64,000 nucleotides of DNA. Origin: Caldilineaceae bacterium SB0661_bin_34 (GTDB lineage: Bacteria; Chloroflexota; Anaerolineae; Caldilineales; Caldilineaceae). This document shows positions 49,629 through 58,483 of the stretch, in pieces. The notes beneath the pieces were generated by a model. That model saw only the letters and a list, made by a program, of their open reading frames with translations. It did no database searches and had not been told where the DNA came from. Where the stretch lies: positions 27,714 to 91,713 of the forward strand of contig VXMJ01000072.1 in the NCBI GenBank assembly GCA_009841145.1, in the 5' to 3' direction. Numbering within the stretch: position 1 is the stretch's first letter; each line of letters begins with the position of its first letter. Position numbers and translations under genes: made by a program.

Positions 49629-51413
49629 CTATGTCTGTGCCTTCAGGCGGTGCAGGGCGGGCAGCAGGAGGTCCCGCGCGACCGTATCCCAGCCCATGGC
49701 CGCACTGGCCGCCTGTCCCCACTCCAGGTTGCGGCTTCGTTCGTCGTCGTTTCGGGCAAGCACCTTCAGAATCTCCCGGGCCGTCTGCTCGCTTTGGTAT
49801 TCCTCGAGCCGGTCCCGTTGCCACCGTGAGATGTGGAGCGCGTCCCAGGGAGAGTGGATCCAGCGATCGTCGGGCAGCGAAACGTAGTCTGCTTCGACCA
49901 CCAGCGCGGTGGACGTATTGCTGGCGGCCACCCGCGCGACGAATCCCCGGCAGCCGCACGCCGAACTGATGCAGCAGACTGCACCGTGCGTCAATGCTTC
50001 AAGTTGGGCGATGCCGAACGGTTCGTAAATGCTAAGGCCGAACTCCAGGTCCGAGCCGCGGCGGATGTCGGCGAAGGACATGGCGTCGGGCATGCGTCGC
50101 CCGCAGTGCATCCGGTCCCAGCCAAACTGGTTGACGAATACGATTTTGGCGTTGGCGTGGTCGCGGTTGAACGGCTCAACCACGTCGAAGAAATAGGCAG
50201 CCTCCATCCCGACGAGATCCCCGTTGTCCGCCCTGTGGCCCACGGGCCAGCCATAGGCTTCCTCCCATGCATGCACCTGGTCGGGACCCCTTCCGGTGCC
50301 CGTGCTGGTGCTGAGTACGAACAGGACTGCGGTTTGGCCACCCTCGCCCGCCAGGTGCCGGGCCAGATGCGACAGCACCTTCGCATCTCGCCACATGCCC
50401 TTGGAGGGCACCATGCGGGTCACGTGGGTGAATACAAAGTCCGGCACGAAGCCGTGCAACTCCCGGCAGTAGGACCGCAGCCTGTCTCGGGACGTGTTTT
50501 TCGCGTCCAGGGTGGTGGCTTGTGACGGAATGCCGTTGTACACGATCTCAATCGGCGCGTCGGCGAATCCGGTCCCCAGAAACCGGAGTTCGTCGCGGAC
50601 GAGGTCGCTGACGGCCAGGACGGCATCGCACCGGGTGGCCTGATGCAGCAGCGGAACCTTGAACCAATCGTTCTGGGAACCGAAGACGTTGTCCAAAAAC
50701 ACCCCGCTTCCTTCAGCCTTGCGCATTATGTTGTAGTACCGGGTGTCGTGTCCCTCGTGTTCCTCCACCAGGCGTCGCACCGGTGCGACCTCGTGCGCAT
50801 AATAGACCGTGCTCCAGCGGTCGGCCCCTTGCAACTGGAGTGCCAACACTGGCAGCAGGCCCATCCAGTCGTGGGCAATCGCGAACCGGTTTTCCCGGCC
50901 CGGCATCGCATCCGCTGCCAGGGCTTCGATGGCTTGCGCCAATACGGTTGCGAGTTGAACAAAGCCGGTCCACTCGGCATCGTATGCGTAGCGGTCCGGC
51001 TGCAGGTGGTAGTTCGTGTAAAGGTCGTATGCAAAAAGGTTGGCCACATCCGGAATTAGGTTGGTCGGGTCAACCAGTAGCACCTCATGGCAGTGTGCTC
51101 CGTACGGTGCCAGGCCATAGAAGATGTTGATGTTCAATTCCCGTTCCAGGTCATGGAATCGCCTGCCCAGGTCCGGTGGGACCAGTCCGTAGATGCCGTA
51201 GCGACTGGCGTAACGAACCCGGAGCCGGGACTGCTGCGACACGACGCGATCCATTTGGGCCGGATCCCAGGCGGGAAACGGACCGGCCAGGATGGTGCGT
51301 TGAACCTGGTCGGTGTAGGCGCGGGAGGTCAACAGGCCCTCCAAAACCGCGCCGATGCCGCCGATCTTCAGGCCGGCCTCGTGAGTGACGTGGACAACCA
51401 GGGGCAGGGTCAT
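49629..51413 (-). CDS. Glycogen/starch-synthase-like glycosyltransferase (GT5/GT3-type fold)
   Basis: 594 residues. N-terminal VVHVTHEAGLKIGGIGAVLEGLLTS carries the K-x-G-G nucleotide-sugar loop of GT-B glycogen synthases. The C-terminal domain has IVYNGIPSQATTL, TRMVPSKGMWRDAKVLSHLA, and EFGLSIYEPFGIAQLEAL, the E-x7-E motif that holds the sugar donor. It probably elongates glycogen or a related alpha-glucan with GlgB encoded downstream. ATG at 51413 chosen because the longer frame upstream is polar and runs over the next gene. Length exceeds GlgA (~480), so it may be a distinct subfamily. Confidence 0.85.
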   Translation of the reverse strand: MTLPLVVHVTHEAGLKIGGIGAVLEGLLTSRAYTDQVQRTILAGPFPAWDPAQMDRVVSQQSRLRVRYASRYGIYGLVPPDLGRRFHDLERELNINIFYGLAPYGAHCHEVLLVDPTNLIPDVANLFAYDLYTNYHLQPDRYAYDAEWTGFVQLATVLAQAIEALAADAMPGRENRFAIAHDWMGLLPVLALQLQGADRWSTVYYAHEVAPVRRLVEEHEGHDTRYYNIMRKAEGSGVFLDNVFGSQNDWFKVPLLHQATRCDAVLAVSDLVRDELRFLGTGFADAPIEIVYNGIPSQATTLDAKNTSRDRLRSYCRELHGFVPDFVFTHVTRMVPSKGMWRDAKVLSHLARHLAGEGGQTAVLFVLSTSTGTGRGPDQVHAWEEAYGWPVGHRADNGDLVGMEAAYFFDVVEPFNRDHANAKIVFVNQFGWDRMHCGRRMPDAMSFADIRRGSDLEFGLSIYEPFGIAQLEALTHGAVCCISSACGCRGFVARVAASNTSTALVVEADYVSLPDDRWIHSPWDALHISRWQRDRLEEYQSEQTAREILKVLARNDDERSRNLEWGQAASAAMGWDTVARDLLLPALHRLKAQT

Positions 51414-51462
51414 GAGTTTCCGCACACAGGTCCGGGCGCGCAGGGTTTCCGTCAGGAGCGGT

Positions 51463-52836
51463 TCAATTGGTGACCGGGGTTGGGCCGGACAGGGTGCCCG
51501 GCGGGAGGCCGAATGCAGCCTGGACGGCGGGATTTGCCAAGACGGCGGACACGTCTCCGATGCCCCAACACCGCCCGTGGCCCCGCACTGTCGCGGCGAT
51601 GCTTTGCGCGGTGCATCCATGATGCCGACCATCCCGGAATGTGTTCCGCGCCAATCGGAGGTGGCCAAGCGCAATCGTACAGGCGTCCAGGGCGTATTGC
51701 TCCCGGCCGGACAGCTCCCAGGCCAGCACAAGGTTGCCGGGGGCCGGGCGCTCCTCCATGGCATTGCCGGCACCGTCTCGCAACTGCCAGGCGGGAAGGT
51801 CGAAGCGGTAGCCCAGGCTGTCTTGCCAAGGGGAACCTGGATCGGTCTGGATGGTCATTGAGCATCCGTCCAACGGATGCCATTCATCCGCATCGGGAAA
51901 GGGATTGTCGTCCAGACCCAGTGTTCCGGGGTTGGCTTCGGCTCGCAGCATTAGGGACAGGATGTGGCCGGCCGGGTTGGCCACGGGACTGGCAAGGTAG
52001 GGAACGCAGGCTCGTGCTAGCCTCAGAGCCGCTCGGTGGCAGCCGTCATCGTCGGTTGCCCGCCAAACGTCAAGCAGTGCCTTGGGTGTGCCGCTGGCCA
52101 CATGGTTCTCCACCCTGGCATGGCAGTTGATCTGCTGGGGTGCGGCTTTTAGGAAGCTATGGAGGAGCTGTTCAAGTTCCGTCTGCGAGTGCAGGTTCGG
52201 ATCAAGGAAGAGCGGAATGTCGGTCGACTCGACGATGGCATCGGCCCAGGTCCGCGCGTAGGCCTGCGCTAGGTCCAGGTAGCGATCGCCGCGCGTGGCG
52301 TGCCAGGCTGCCATGGCCAAGTGCACCATGCGCATGTGATCCACGAAGTTGAATCCCTCGCAGCCGGTCCGTACCGTGCCCAGGTCGTAGCTCAGAAAGC
52401 GGTTTCGTTCCGGGTCGTACCAGTCGGGGGTGCCCTCGCCCCAGTTGCCGACGTGATGGGCTCCGTCTTCCAACGCGGCCGCGACCTCATCGCGTTCCGG
52501 GGCAATCCGGCACAGCCAGTCGAGGAAGATGATGTAGTGCTCCGTGCCGTGGTGCACTTCCTGACGTGGGAAATACCCGTGCACCAGGTTGGATTCGGCC
52601 CAGTGCCGCCACTTGGCAAAGAGGTCGAGCGCCAACTGCTTGACGCGCTCGTCGCCCGTATAGGCATGGTAGCCGGCCCAGGCGGTGACAAACGTGGCTT
52701 CGTCGTGGATGCCCTGCCAATCCAAGGCCAGGTGGCGGTCCCGTGCGTCGTCGAGCCACGCCGCGAGTTCGTCCAGTAGCAGTCGGACGCCGGCGTTGAT
52801 GGAAGTTGCCTGTGTCAATTTAGTGGTTTCGGGCAC
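51463..52836 (-). CDS. Unrecognised mostly helical protein in the glycogen cluster
   Basis: About 457 residues from a GTG at 52836; an ATG at 52941 is also in frame. No signal peptide. Repeated helix pairs (LLLDELAAWLDDARDR, KQLALDLFAKWRHWAE, HMRMVHLAMAAWHATRGDRYLDLAQAYARTW, HRAALRLARACVPYL) with connecting aromatic loops (HHGTEHYIIFLDWLC, GTPDWYDPERNRFLSYD, TGCEGFNFVDH) suggest an (alpha/alpha)-toroid as in several glycan hydrolases, lyases and epimerases. I cannot name a family. Being 50 bp upstream of the glycosyltransferase on the same strand, a glycan-related job is plausible. Confidence 0.65.
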   Translation of the reverse strand: MPETTKLTQATSINAGVRLLLDELAAWLDDARDRHLALDWQGIHDEATFVTAWAGYHAYTGDERVKQLALDLFAKWRHWAESNLVHGYFPRQEVHHGTEHYIIFLDWLCRIAPERDEVAAALEDGAHHVGNWGEGTPDWYDPERNRFLSYDLGTVRTGCEGFNFVDHMRMVHLAMAAWHATRGDRYLDLAQAYARTWADAIVESTDIPLFLDPNLHSQTELEQLLHSFLKAAPQQINCHARVENHVASGTPKALLDVWRATDDDGCHRAALRLARACVPYLASPVANPAGHILSLMLRAEANPGTLGLDDNPFPDADEWHPLDGCSMTIQTDPGSPWQDSLGYRFDLPAWQLRDGAGNAMEERPAPGNLVLAWELSGREQYALDACTIALGHLRLARNTFRDGRHHGCTAQSIAATVRGHGRCWGIGDVSAVLANPAVQAAFGLPPGTLSGPTPVTN

Positions 52837-53063
52837 AATCCAAGTCCGCCGGGAAGCCTCAGTCGCGGCCAGTATAGCGGAATCAACGGAATCCGGATCC
52901 GGACGGGCCCGACGCGGGTCGGGGCGACAGGGAACGGGCATCCCGCCTGCTATTATGCGCCGTAGGACCTCCACGGTCCTGGCCGGCGTCGGACCGGCCG
53001 CCCTGCTTTCGGGTTGCAGGGATCGGTCTCGGTGCTGCCACTGTTTCAACAATCTGTTCGCCC

Positions 53064-55031
53064 ATGCATATCCGCCGCGGCTGGCGCGCCGTAGTTGGCA
53101 ACACAACCACTCGTTCGCTGCGCAGCGTGGATAGGGCCACCGTCAGCCGGGTTTGGAGTTTCGCCAGGCCTCACGGGGCTGGCATCGCACTGGTGCTCCT
53201 AGTGGTGACGGCCCAGGCGCTGGTGGGGCTTTTGCCTCCCCTGTTCTACCGTCATTTCATTGACACGATCCTGCCCGACAAGGATCTGCGATTGCTGGTG
53301 ACGTTCTCCGCCTACCTGCTCGCCTTGCCAGTGGCCACCGTGCTGCTGGGCTTGGTCCAGCAGCTCCTCATTGTCCGCATTGGCGAAACACTGGTCTACG
53401 ACCTGCGCAACGCGATGTTCGACCATGTCCAACAGCTGTCGATGCGGTTTTTCACTAGTACGCGCGCCGGGGAAATCGTGGCCCGCTTCACGCAGGATGT
53501 GGAGGGGGCCCGGCGCATGCTGACGGGCACCCTGCCGCAACTGATGACCGCGTTTGTCACCCTTGTCTCCACCTTGGTTGTCATGATGCAGCTGGAATGG
53601 CGGTTGACCTTGCCCGGCCTGTTGCTGTTTCCGGCCTTGTGGCCGTTTGCCTGGTGGATAGCTCGGCTCCTCCGGCCCATTCACCACAAGACCATGGAGC
53701 ACAACGCCAATCTCAGCAGCATGGTGAACGAGACCCTGAGCGTGAACGGCGCTTCCCTGATGAAGCTGTTCGGGCAACAGGTGGGTGCCGGTCGGCAGTT
53801 TCGCAGTCTGGCGGACCTGGTACGGGAGTTTCGGATTCGGCTCGGTGTGTTGTCCTACTGGCTGACGTCCAGCATGGGCATTTTGTCTGGCTTGGGCACT
53901 GCCCTCTTCTATGGGTTTGGTGGCTGGCTGGTGTTCGAGGGACGCATGACCGAGGGCACGATTGTGGCGTTTGTGGCGTACCTGCCGCGGCTGTACCAGC
54001 CCATTTCGATGATCAGCCATGTTCCGACAGAGACGATCCAGGGGGTCGTGAGTTTCGAGCGGGTCTTTGCCTACATGGACCAGCCGGTCGAGATCAAGGA
54101 TCGGCCGGAGGCCGTGGACCTGCCCGGTGCCTCGGGCAGGTTGGAGTTCAGGGATGTCACATTCGATTACCACGCCCTGCCCGAGGAGATCCGGATTTGG
54201 CAGGAGGCCAACCCGGAGCAGGATGCGCCGGTCAGAACCATGGGACGCGGCCGCCTGGGGCTTGGAGAATTGCAGGGGACGACCCCGAATCGCCACCGGG
54301 AGCCATCCGCCGGACAGGCGCCACCGGCTCTTCAGAATTTGTCCTTTACGGTGGAGCCCGGCCAAATGGTGGCGCTGGTGGGGTTGAGCGGGGCCGGCAA
54401 GTCAACAGTGATCAATCTGGTCATGCGCCTGTACGATCCGACCCGGGGATGCATCCTGCTGGACGGACACGATCTCCGGGATCTGTCCCTGCAATCGCTG
54501 TCGCGGTGCATCGGCATGGTCACACAGCACGCCTATCTGTTTCACGACTCCCTGCGGGCCAATCTGCTGTACGCTCGGCCCGAAGCCTCGGACGCGCAGG
54601 TGCAGGACGTCTGCGAACGGGCTCAGTTGAAGGAATTCATCGACGGGCTGCCGGACGGGCTGGACACGGTGGTGGGCGAACGAGGTTACCGCCTCAGCGG
54701 GGGCGAACAGCAGCGGGTCTCGATCGCGCGCGTGCTGCTGAAGCAACCGTCCCTCCTAATCTTCGACGAAGCGACCTCCCATCTGGACTCCCATAGCGAA
54801 TACCTGCTTCAGCATGCACTGGAACCCTTGTTTGTCGACAGCACAAGTCTGGTAATTGCCCATCGCCTGTCGACCGTGCGCAACGCGGACACGATTCTGG
54901 TTCTGGACAAGGGGCGGCTGGTCGAAATTGGGAGCCACGACGATCTTGTCCGGGACCAAGGCCTCTATTCCCACCTGTGTGCACTTCAGTTCCGCGGTCC
55001 CACTCCGACCGCGTCGATTTCCGTAACTTAA
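53064..55031 (+). CDS. ABC exporter (fused permease-ATPase, MsbA/LmrA type)
   Basis: 655 residues. Six-helix membrane domain in the first ~330 residues (ALVLLVVTAQALVGLLPPLFY; GILSGLGTALFYGFGGWLVF), then an ATPase with Walker A VGLSGAGKSTVINL, signature LSGGEQQRVSIARVL, Walker B LLIFDEATSHLDS and H-loop IAHRLSTVRNA. Between strand 1 (LEFRDVTFDYHALPEE) and Walker A there is an extra ~50-residue polar insertion not usual for the family. Substrate unknown; homodimer expected. Confidence 0.92.
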   Translation: MHIRRGWRAVVGNTTTRSLRSVDRATVSRVWSFARPHGAGIALVLLVVTAQALVGLLPPLFYRHFIDTILPDKDLRLLVTFSAYLLALPVATVLLGLVQQLLIVRIGETLVYDLRNAMFDHVQQLSMRFFTSTRAGEIVARFTQDVEGARRMLTGTLPQLMTAFVTLVSTLVVMMQLEWRLTLPGLLLFPALWPFAWWIARLLRPIHHKTMEHNANLSSMVNETLSVNGASLMKLFGQQVGAGRQFRSLADLVREFRIRLGVLSYWLTSSMGILSGLGTALFYGFGGWLVFEGRMTEGTIVAFVAYLPRLYQPISMISHVPTETIQGVVSFERVFAYMDQPVEIKDRPEAVDLPGASGRLEFRDVTFDYHALPEEIRIWQEANPEQDAPVRTMGRGRLGLGELQGTTPNRHREPSAGQAPPALQNLSFTVEPGQMVALVGLSGAGKSTVINLVMRLYDPTRGCILLDGHDLRDLSLQSLSRCIGMVTQHAYLFHDSLRANLLYARPEASDAQVQDVCERAQLKEFIDGLPDGLDTVVGERGYRLSGGEQQRVSIARVLLKQPSLLIFDEATSHLDSHSEYLLQHALEPLFVDSTSLVIAHRLSTVRNADTILVLDKGRLVEIGSHDDLVRDQGLYSHLCALQFRGPTPTASISVT

Positions 55032-55179
55032 CATCAAGTTATGCGTCTTATATAGTGGGCCTGTATCAGGCCCGGCACCGGGATGCGGCAGGGACGCAGG
55101 ATGCTAAAATCCGTTGTTCCGCCGGAACGGCCCGCCGACGTTAACCAATCATCGAAACCAAGGGTTGCATCAAGTGGCG

Positions 55180-56316
55180 ATGCGGAAACGCCTTCTGAGC
55201 TGGCAGATGGCGAGCGTCCTGCTGGTGCTGTTTGCCGGTATTGTGTTGCCGGCCACATTGTTCCGTCCGGCCGCAGCCCTGACCGGCCTCCCTTTCGATC
55301 CCGGCAGCCGCCTGCACATTGTTGCCAGCGGCGATGACTTCGCCTCCATCGCGGCGCAGGGGGAGTTCCCGGTGGATGCGTTGCGGGAACTGAACGGGTT
55401 GGCGCACGATCACGACTTGTGGGTCGGCCGGCCGCTGCAGCTTCCGGCTCCGGAGCCGACTGGAGCCTCGCTGGTCAGTGTGAACCAGTACCACCGCGTG
55501 CTGCTGGGTGAAACCCTGCACCAAATTGCCAACCAGTACGGTTTGCATCCCGTGGAACTGGCCCACCTCAATCGGATGTCGCCCAACGCGATGCTCTATA
55601 CCGGACAACAGATCCGCGTTCCCAGCGTCGGGGTGTGGGCCCGTCTTCAGGAAGCCGGTTACATGGCACAGTTCGAGACGTACCGGATGCAGGAAACGGA
55701 CACGCTGGACAGTGTTGCGTCGCTGTACCAGGTGTCCGCGGAGTCCCTGAGGATGTTCAATGCCCTGGAACCTGCGGACTTTCCCCAGGCAGGCACCCAG
55801 TTGACCATTCCGGCCCGTCCGTTGGCTCCCGCGTTCGGTGTCGATCCGATCTCGCCCTCAAGCCTGGGCCAAATCGTGCGCGTCAAGGAACGATGGCTGG
55901 AAGTCGACTTAAGCGCCCGCAGGATCATCGCCTACGAGGGCATGACACCGGTTCGCCGCCTGACGGTCCTCAACGGCGGGACCGAAGCGACCACCGCGAC
56001 GGGGTTGTTCCGCATCTGGGCCAAGACCGCCCGGCAGGACATGAGCCGTCATTTGCCGTCCGACATCGGTCTCGCCCATGTGGACAGCGTTCCCTGGGTG
56101 CAGTACTTCTACCAGGACTTCGCGATACACGGTGCCTTCTGGGATGTCCCGCCGGAAGCGGGATCGGACAACGGCAATGTGTTGCTGTCCGAGGAAGAAG
56201 CAGCCTGGTTGTACGAGTGGACTACCCCCAACACCTCCGGTGGTGTCAAGGCCGGCGACGGCTGGGTATTGGGTCACGGACCCGGCTCGGGGACCCTTGT
56301 GTTTGTCCACGCGTGA
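55180..56316 (+). CDS. Three-LysM, L,D-transpeptidase-like (YkuD) protein lacking the catalytic cysteine
   Basis: 378 residues. A signal or anchor helix (ASVLLVLFAGIVLPATLF) is followed by three LysM-like repeats (about residues 50-95, VLLGETLHQIANQYGLHPVELAHLN at ~115-160, and TLDSVASLYQVSAESLRMFN at ~170-215), which would bind peptidoglycan. The C-terminal YkuD-like domain keeps the fold markers IVRVKERWLEVDLSARRIIAYEG, the GGTEATTATGLFRI strand, IHGAFWD (His317) and EEEAAWLYEWTTPNT. The expected S-H-G-C motif is instead S-D-N-G-N (329-333), so the nucleophilic Cys and its His are absent. Transpeptidation is not expected. A GTG at 55174 is an alternative start. Confidence 0.85.
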   Translation: MRKRLLSWQMASVLLVLFAGIVLPATLFRPAAALTGLPFDPGSRLHIVASGDDFASIAAQGEFPVDALRELNGLAHDHDLWVGRPLQLPAPEPTGASLVSVNQYHRVLLGETLHQIANQYGLHPVELAHLNRMSPNAMLYTGQQIRVPSVGVWARLQEAGYMAQFETYRMQETDTLDSVASLYQVSAESLRMFNALEPADFPQAGTQLTIPARPLAPAFGVDPISPSSLGQIVRVKERWLEVDLSARRIIAYEGMTPVRRLTVLNGGTEATTATGLFRIWAKTARQDMSRHLPSDIGLAHVDSVPWVQYFYQDFAIHGAFWDVPPEAGSDNGNVLLSEEEAAWLYEWTTPNTSGGVKAGDGWVLGHGPGSGTLVFVHA

Positions 56317-56508
56317 CACGCGTGACTCCGGCCCGTACTCGGTGTCGGATGGTTGTAGGGGAACAGGGGTTTCGGCCACAGCGCCAACCTGCGTTCCGGA
56401 CGGCGAACTCGCCTGCGGGGCGACTGCCGAGAGGATCGGTTGGACCGTGTGACGGGTATTCCTGTCAAAACTGACGCATGTTGACTTCGACGCGTAACCC
56501 AAGCGACC

Positions 56509-57399
56509 TTGAAATGCGCCTGGCCGCTCGCACGGTTGGCGCATATCTATCGCGATGCGGTTCCCTGGGGTGAAGTGGTCAAGGGTTTCCCTTCCGGGGC
56601 GACCGCATCCTGTTTGCCAACCGGGCAGTCGGCATATTCAAGCCAAGACAGATGGACCGGATTCTCAGTATTAGGACTGTGGTGCCAAGGGCCGGTAGGG
56701 GAGTGCAGTATTCGGACCAGGAGACGGACGGCGGCGCGAATGGCATGTGGGTGTACGACACGAGCGACCTCGATCCCGGCCACCATCAGAACCAATGGCT
56801 GAAGACCGCCTGGATGGAAGGCTTACCGTTGATTTACCTGCGCGGACTGGCCCCCGCCATGTATCTGCCACAGTTTCCGGTCCATGTCATGGATTGGGAT
56901 GCCGGTGTCGGGCAAGTCCGGTTGGTACTGGGCCTTGAGTGCAGGACATCACAGGATCTTGCTACAGGCCGACGCGTTCGGCGGAGCGCTTTCAGCCTAC
57001 ACCCATCGCCGTATGGAGGACCGGGTGTCCAAGGCCCGGTTTCGGATTGACGTCCTGGAGGCCTATCGGGAAACCTGCACCTTCTCCGGCTTGTCCCAAC
57101 CTCAGCTGGTGGATGCCGTGTCCATTGTGCCGGGTGCGAACGGAGGCAACGTTGACGTGACGGAAGGATTGTGCATGTCCCGACTGCACCATGCAGCCTT
57201 CAATGTCAATCTGCTGGGTGTCGATCCGGATGGACGCATTCATGTCTCCGAGCAACTGGATGCTCGCGAGGCCGGGGACTCGTTCTCCCGCCAACTAACA
57301 TCTCTGGCAGGGCGCAGGATTTCCATGCCCCGGACACCGGAGCTCCATCCCAACCGGGATTTGCTGGCGGTTCGGTTCGAGCAGTTCCAGGCCGGCTGA
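56509..57399 (+). pseudogene. HNH restriction-type endonuclease, frameshifted and active-site-degraded
   Basis: Three overlapping frames read as one protein. HIYRDAVPWGEVVKGF comes from the first frame. RILFANRAVGIFKPRQMD, LSIRTVVPRAGRGVQYSD and GLPLIYLRGLAPAMYLPQFPVHVMDWD follow in a second frame. RFRIDVLEAYRETCTFSGL to the end returns to the first frame (shifts near 56590 and 56940). This is the layout of HNH-family putative restriction endonucleases. The nuclease motif is also damaged: AHIVP reads VSIVP (His lost), NGL reads EGL, and one Cys of the CxxC is missing, while LHHAAFN survives. Inactive. Confidence 0.8.
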
Positions 57400-57582
57400 A
57401 GCCCGCTGGTTCAGGTCGTGGGACCGGAGCGGCAGCGGTTGGGCATCGGCTCGATCCCGGTGCAGGAAACGACCGAAAACGCACGCAAGGGCAGCCCCGG
57501 CCACCGGATTCCCTAAAGTGGAACCTTTCTGTGCACAGGCTCCCAGACTCATCCGCCATCTGACAGAAGAAGGTATTGCAGA

Positions 57583-58434
57583 ATGATCAGACTCGTAAGC
57601 TGGAATATCGCCAAGAGACGGAAACCTTGGCGTGTGCTGGTGGAGATGGCGCGCCGAGGGGAGTTCGATGTTGCCCTGTTGCAGGAAGCCGGAAATCCAC
57701 CCGGCGACTTGGTGGATACACTTGAATTCGACAACGACGTATTCTGGGACCGGCATCTCTACGACCGCTGGCCGCTCGTTGTGCGTCTGTCCGACCGGGT
57801 CGCAGTCGAGGGCTTCCATCAGGTTCCGCCAATCAGCGAATTGGGCGAGCGCGATATCGGCGTGAGTGGAATCGGAACCATGGCCACTGCAAGGGTGATC
57901 CCGGTAGGCCGACCGGAGGAAGCGTTCGTGGTGGCGTCCATGTATGCGCGGTGGATGAAACCTCACCCGACGACCTGCAGTCCGTGGAAGGTCGGTGCTT
58001 CCGATGTTTCGGCCCACCGGATCCTCTCGGACCTCTCGGCCTTGGTCGGTCATCGCGATCCATCCAGGCACCGCATCCTCGCGGCAGGCGATCTGAACAT
58101 GTTCTACGGTGCAACAGGGCGATCGCTGTCGCTGCCCGAGCGCGAGCGCACGGTCTGGCACCGCTTCAAATCACTCGGCTTGGAGTTTCTCGGACCGCAA
58201 GTGCCAAATGGACGTCAGGCCTCGACACCACCGCCCGATGTGCCACCGGACACGCGAAATGTTCCCACCTACTATCACTTCGGCCAGTCTGCCTCCGATG
58301 CAGTGGGTCAACTCGACTACACGTTTGCTTCCCGCGGATTCCACGAGAAGATAAGGGTTCGCGCACTCAATGGCATCGACGAATGGGGACCGAGCGACCA
58401 TTGCAGGCTGTTGATCAAGGTTGCTGTGGAGTGA
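57583..58434 (+). CDS. Endonuclease/exonuclease/phosphatase (EEP)-family protein
   Basis: 283 residues. Motifs of the metal-dependent EEP fold in order: LVSWNIAKR, FDVALLQEAGNP (Glu for metal), AAGDLNMFYG (Asp/Asn), VGQLDYTFAS and the C-terminal EWGPSDHCRLLI (catalytic Asp-His). No signal peptide. The substrate (DNA repair site, phospholipid or nucleotide) cannot be told. It lies next to an HNH-nuclease pseudogene, but the intervening 180 bp suggest an independent unit. Confidence 0.88.
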   Translation: MIRLVSWNIAKRRKPWRVLVEMARRGEFDVALLQEAGNPPGDLVDTLEFDNDVFWDRHLYDRWPLVVRLSDRVAVEGFHQVPPISELGERDIGVSGIGTMATARVIPVGRPEEAFVVASMYARWMKPHPTTCSPWKVGASDVSAHRILSDLSALVGHRDPSRHRILAAGDLNMFYGATGRSLSLPERERTVWHRFKSLGLEFLGPQVPNGRQASTPPPDVPPDTRNVPTYYHFGQSASDAVGQLDYTFASRGFHEKIRVRALNGIDEWGPSDHCRLLIKVAVE

Positions 58435-58483
58435 GGAATCTTTCCCTGTGACACCGGTTGCAGAACCACGGCCCCGGAACTGT

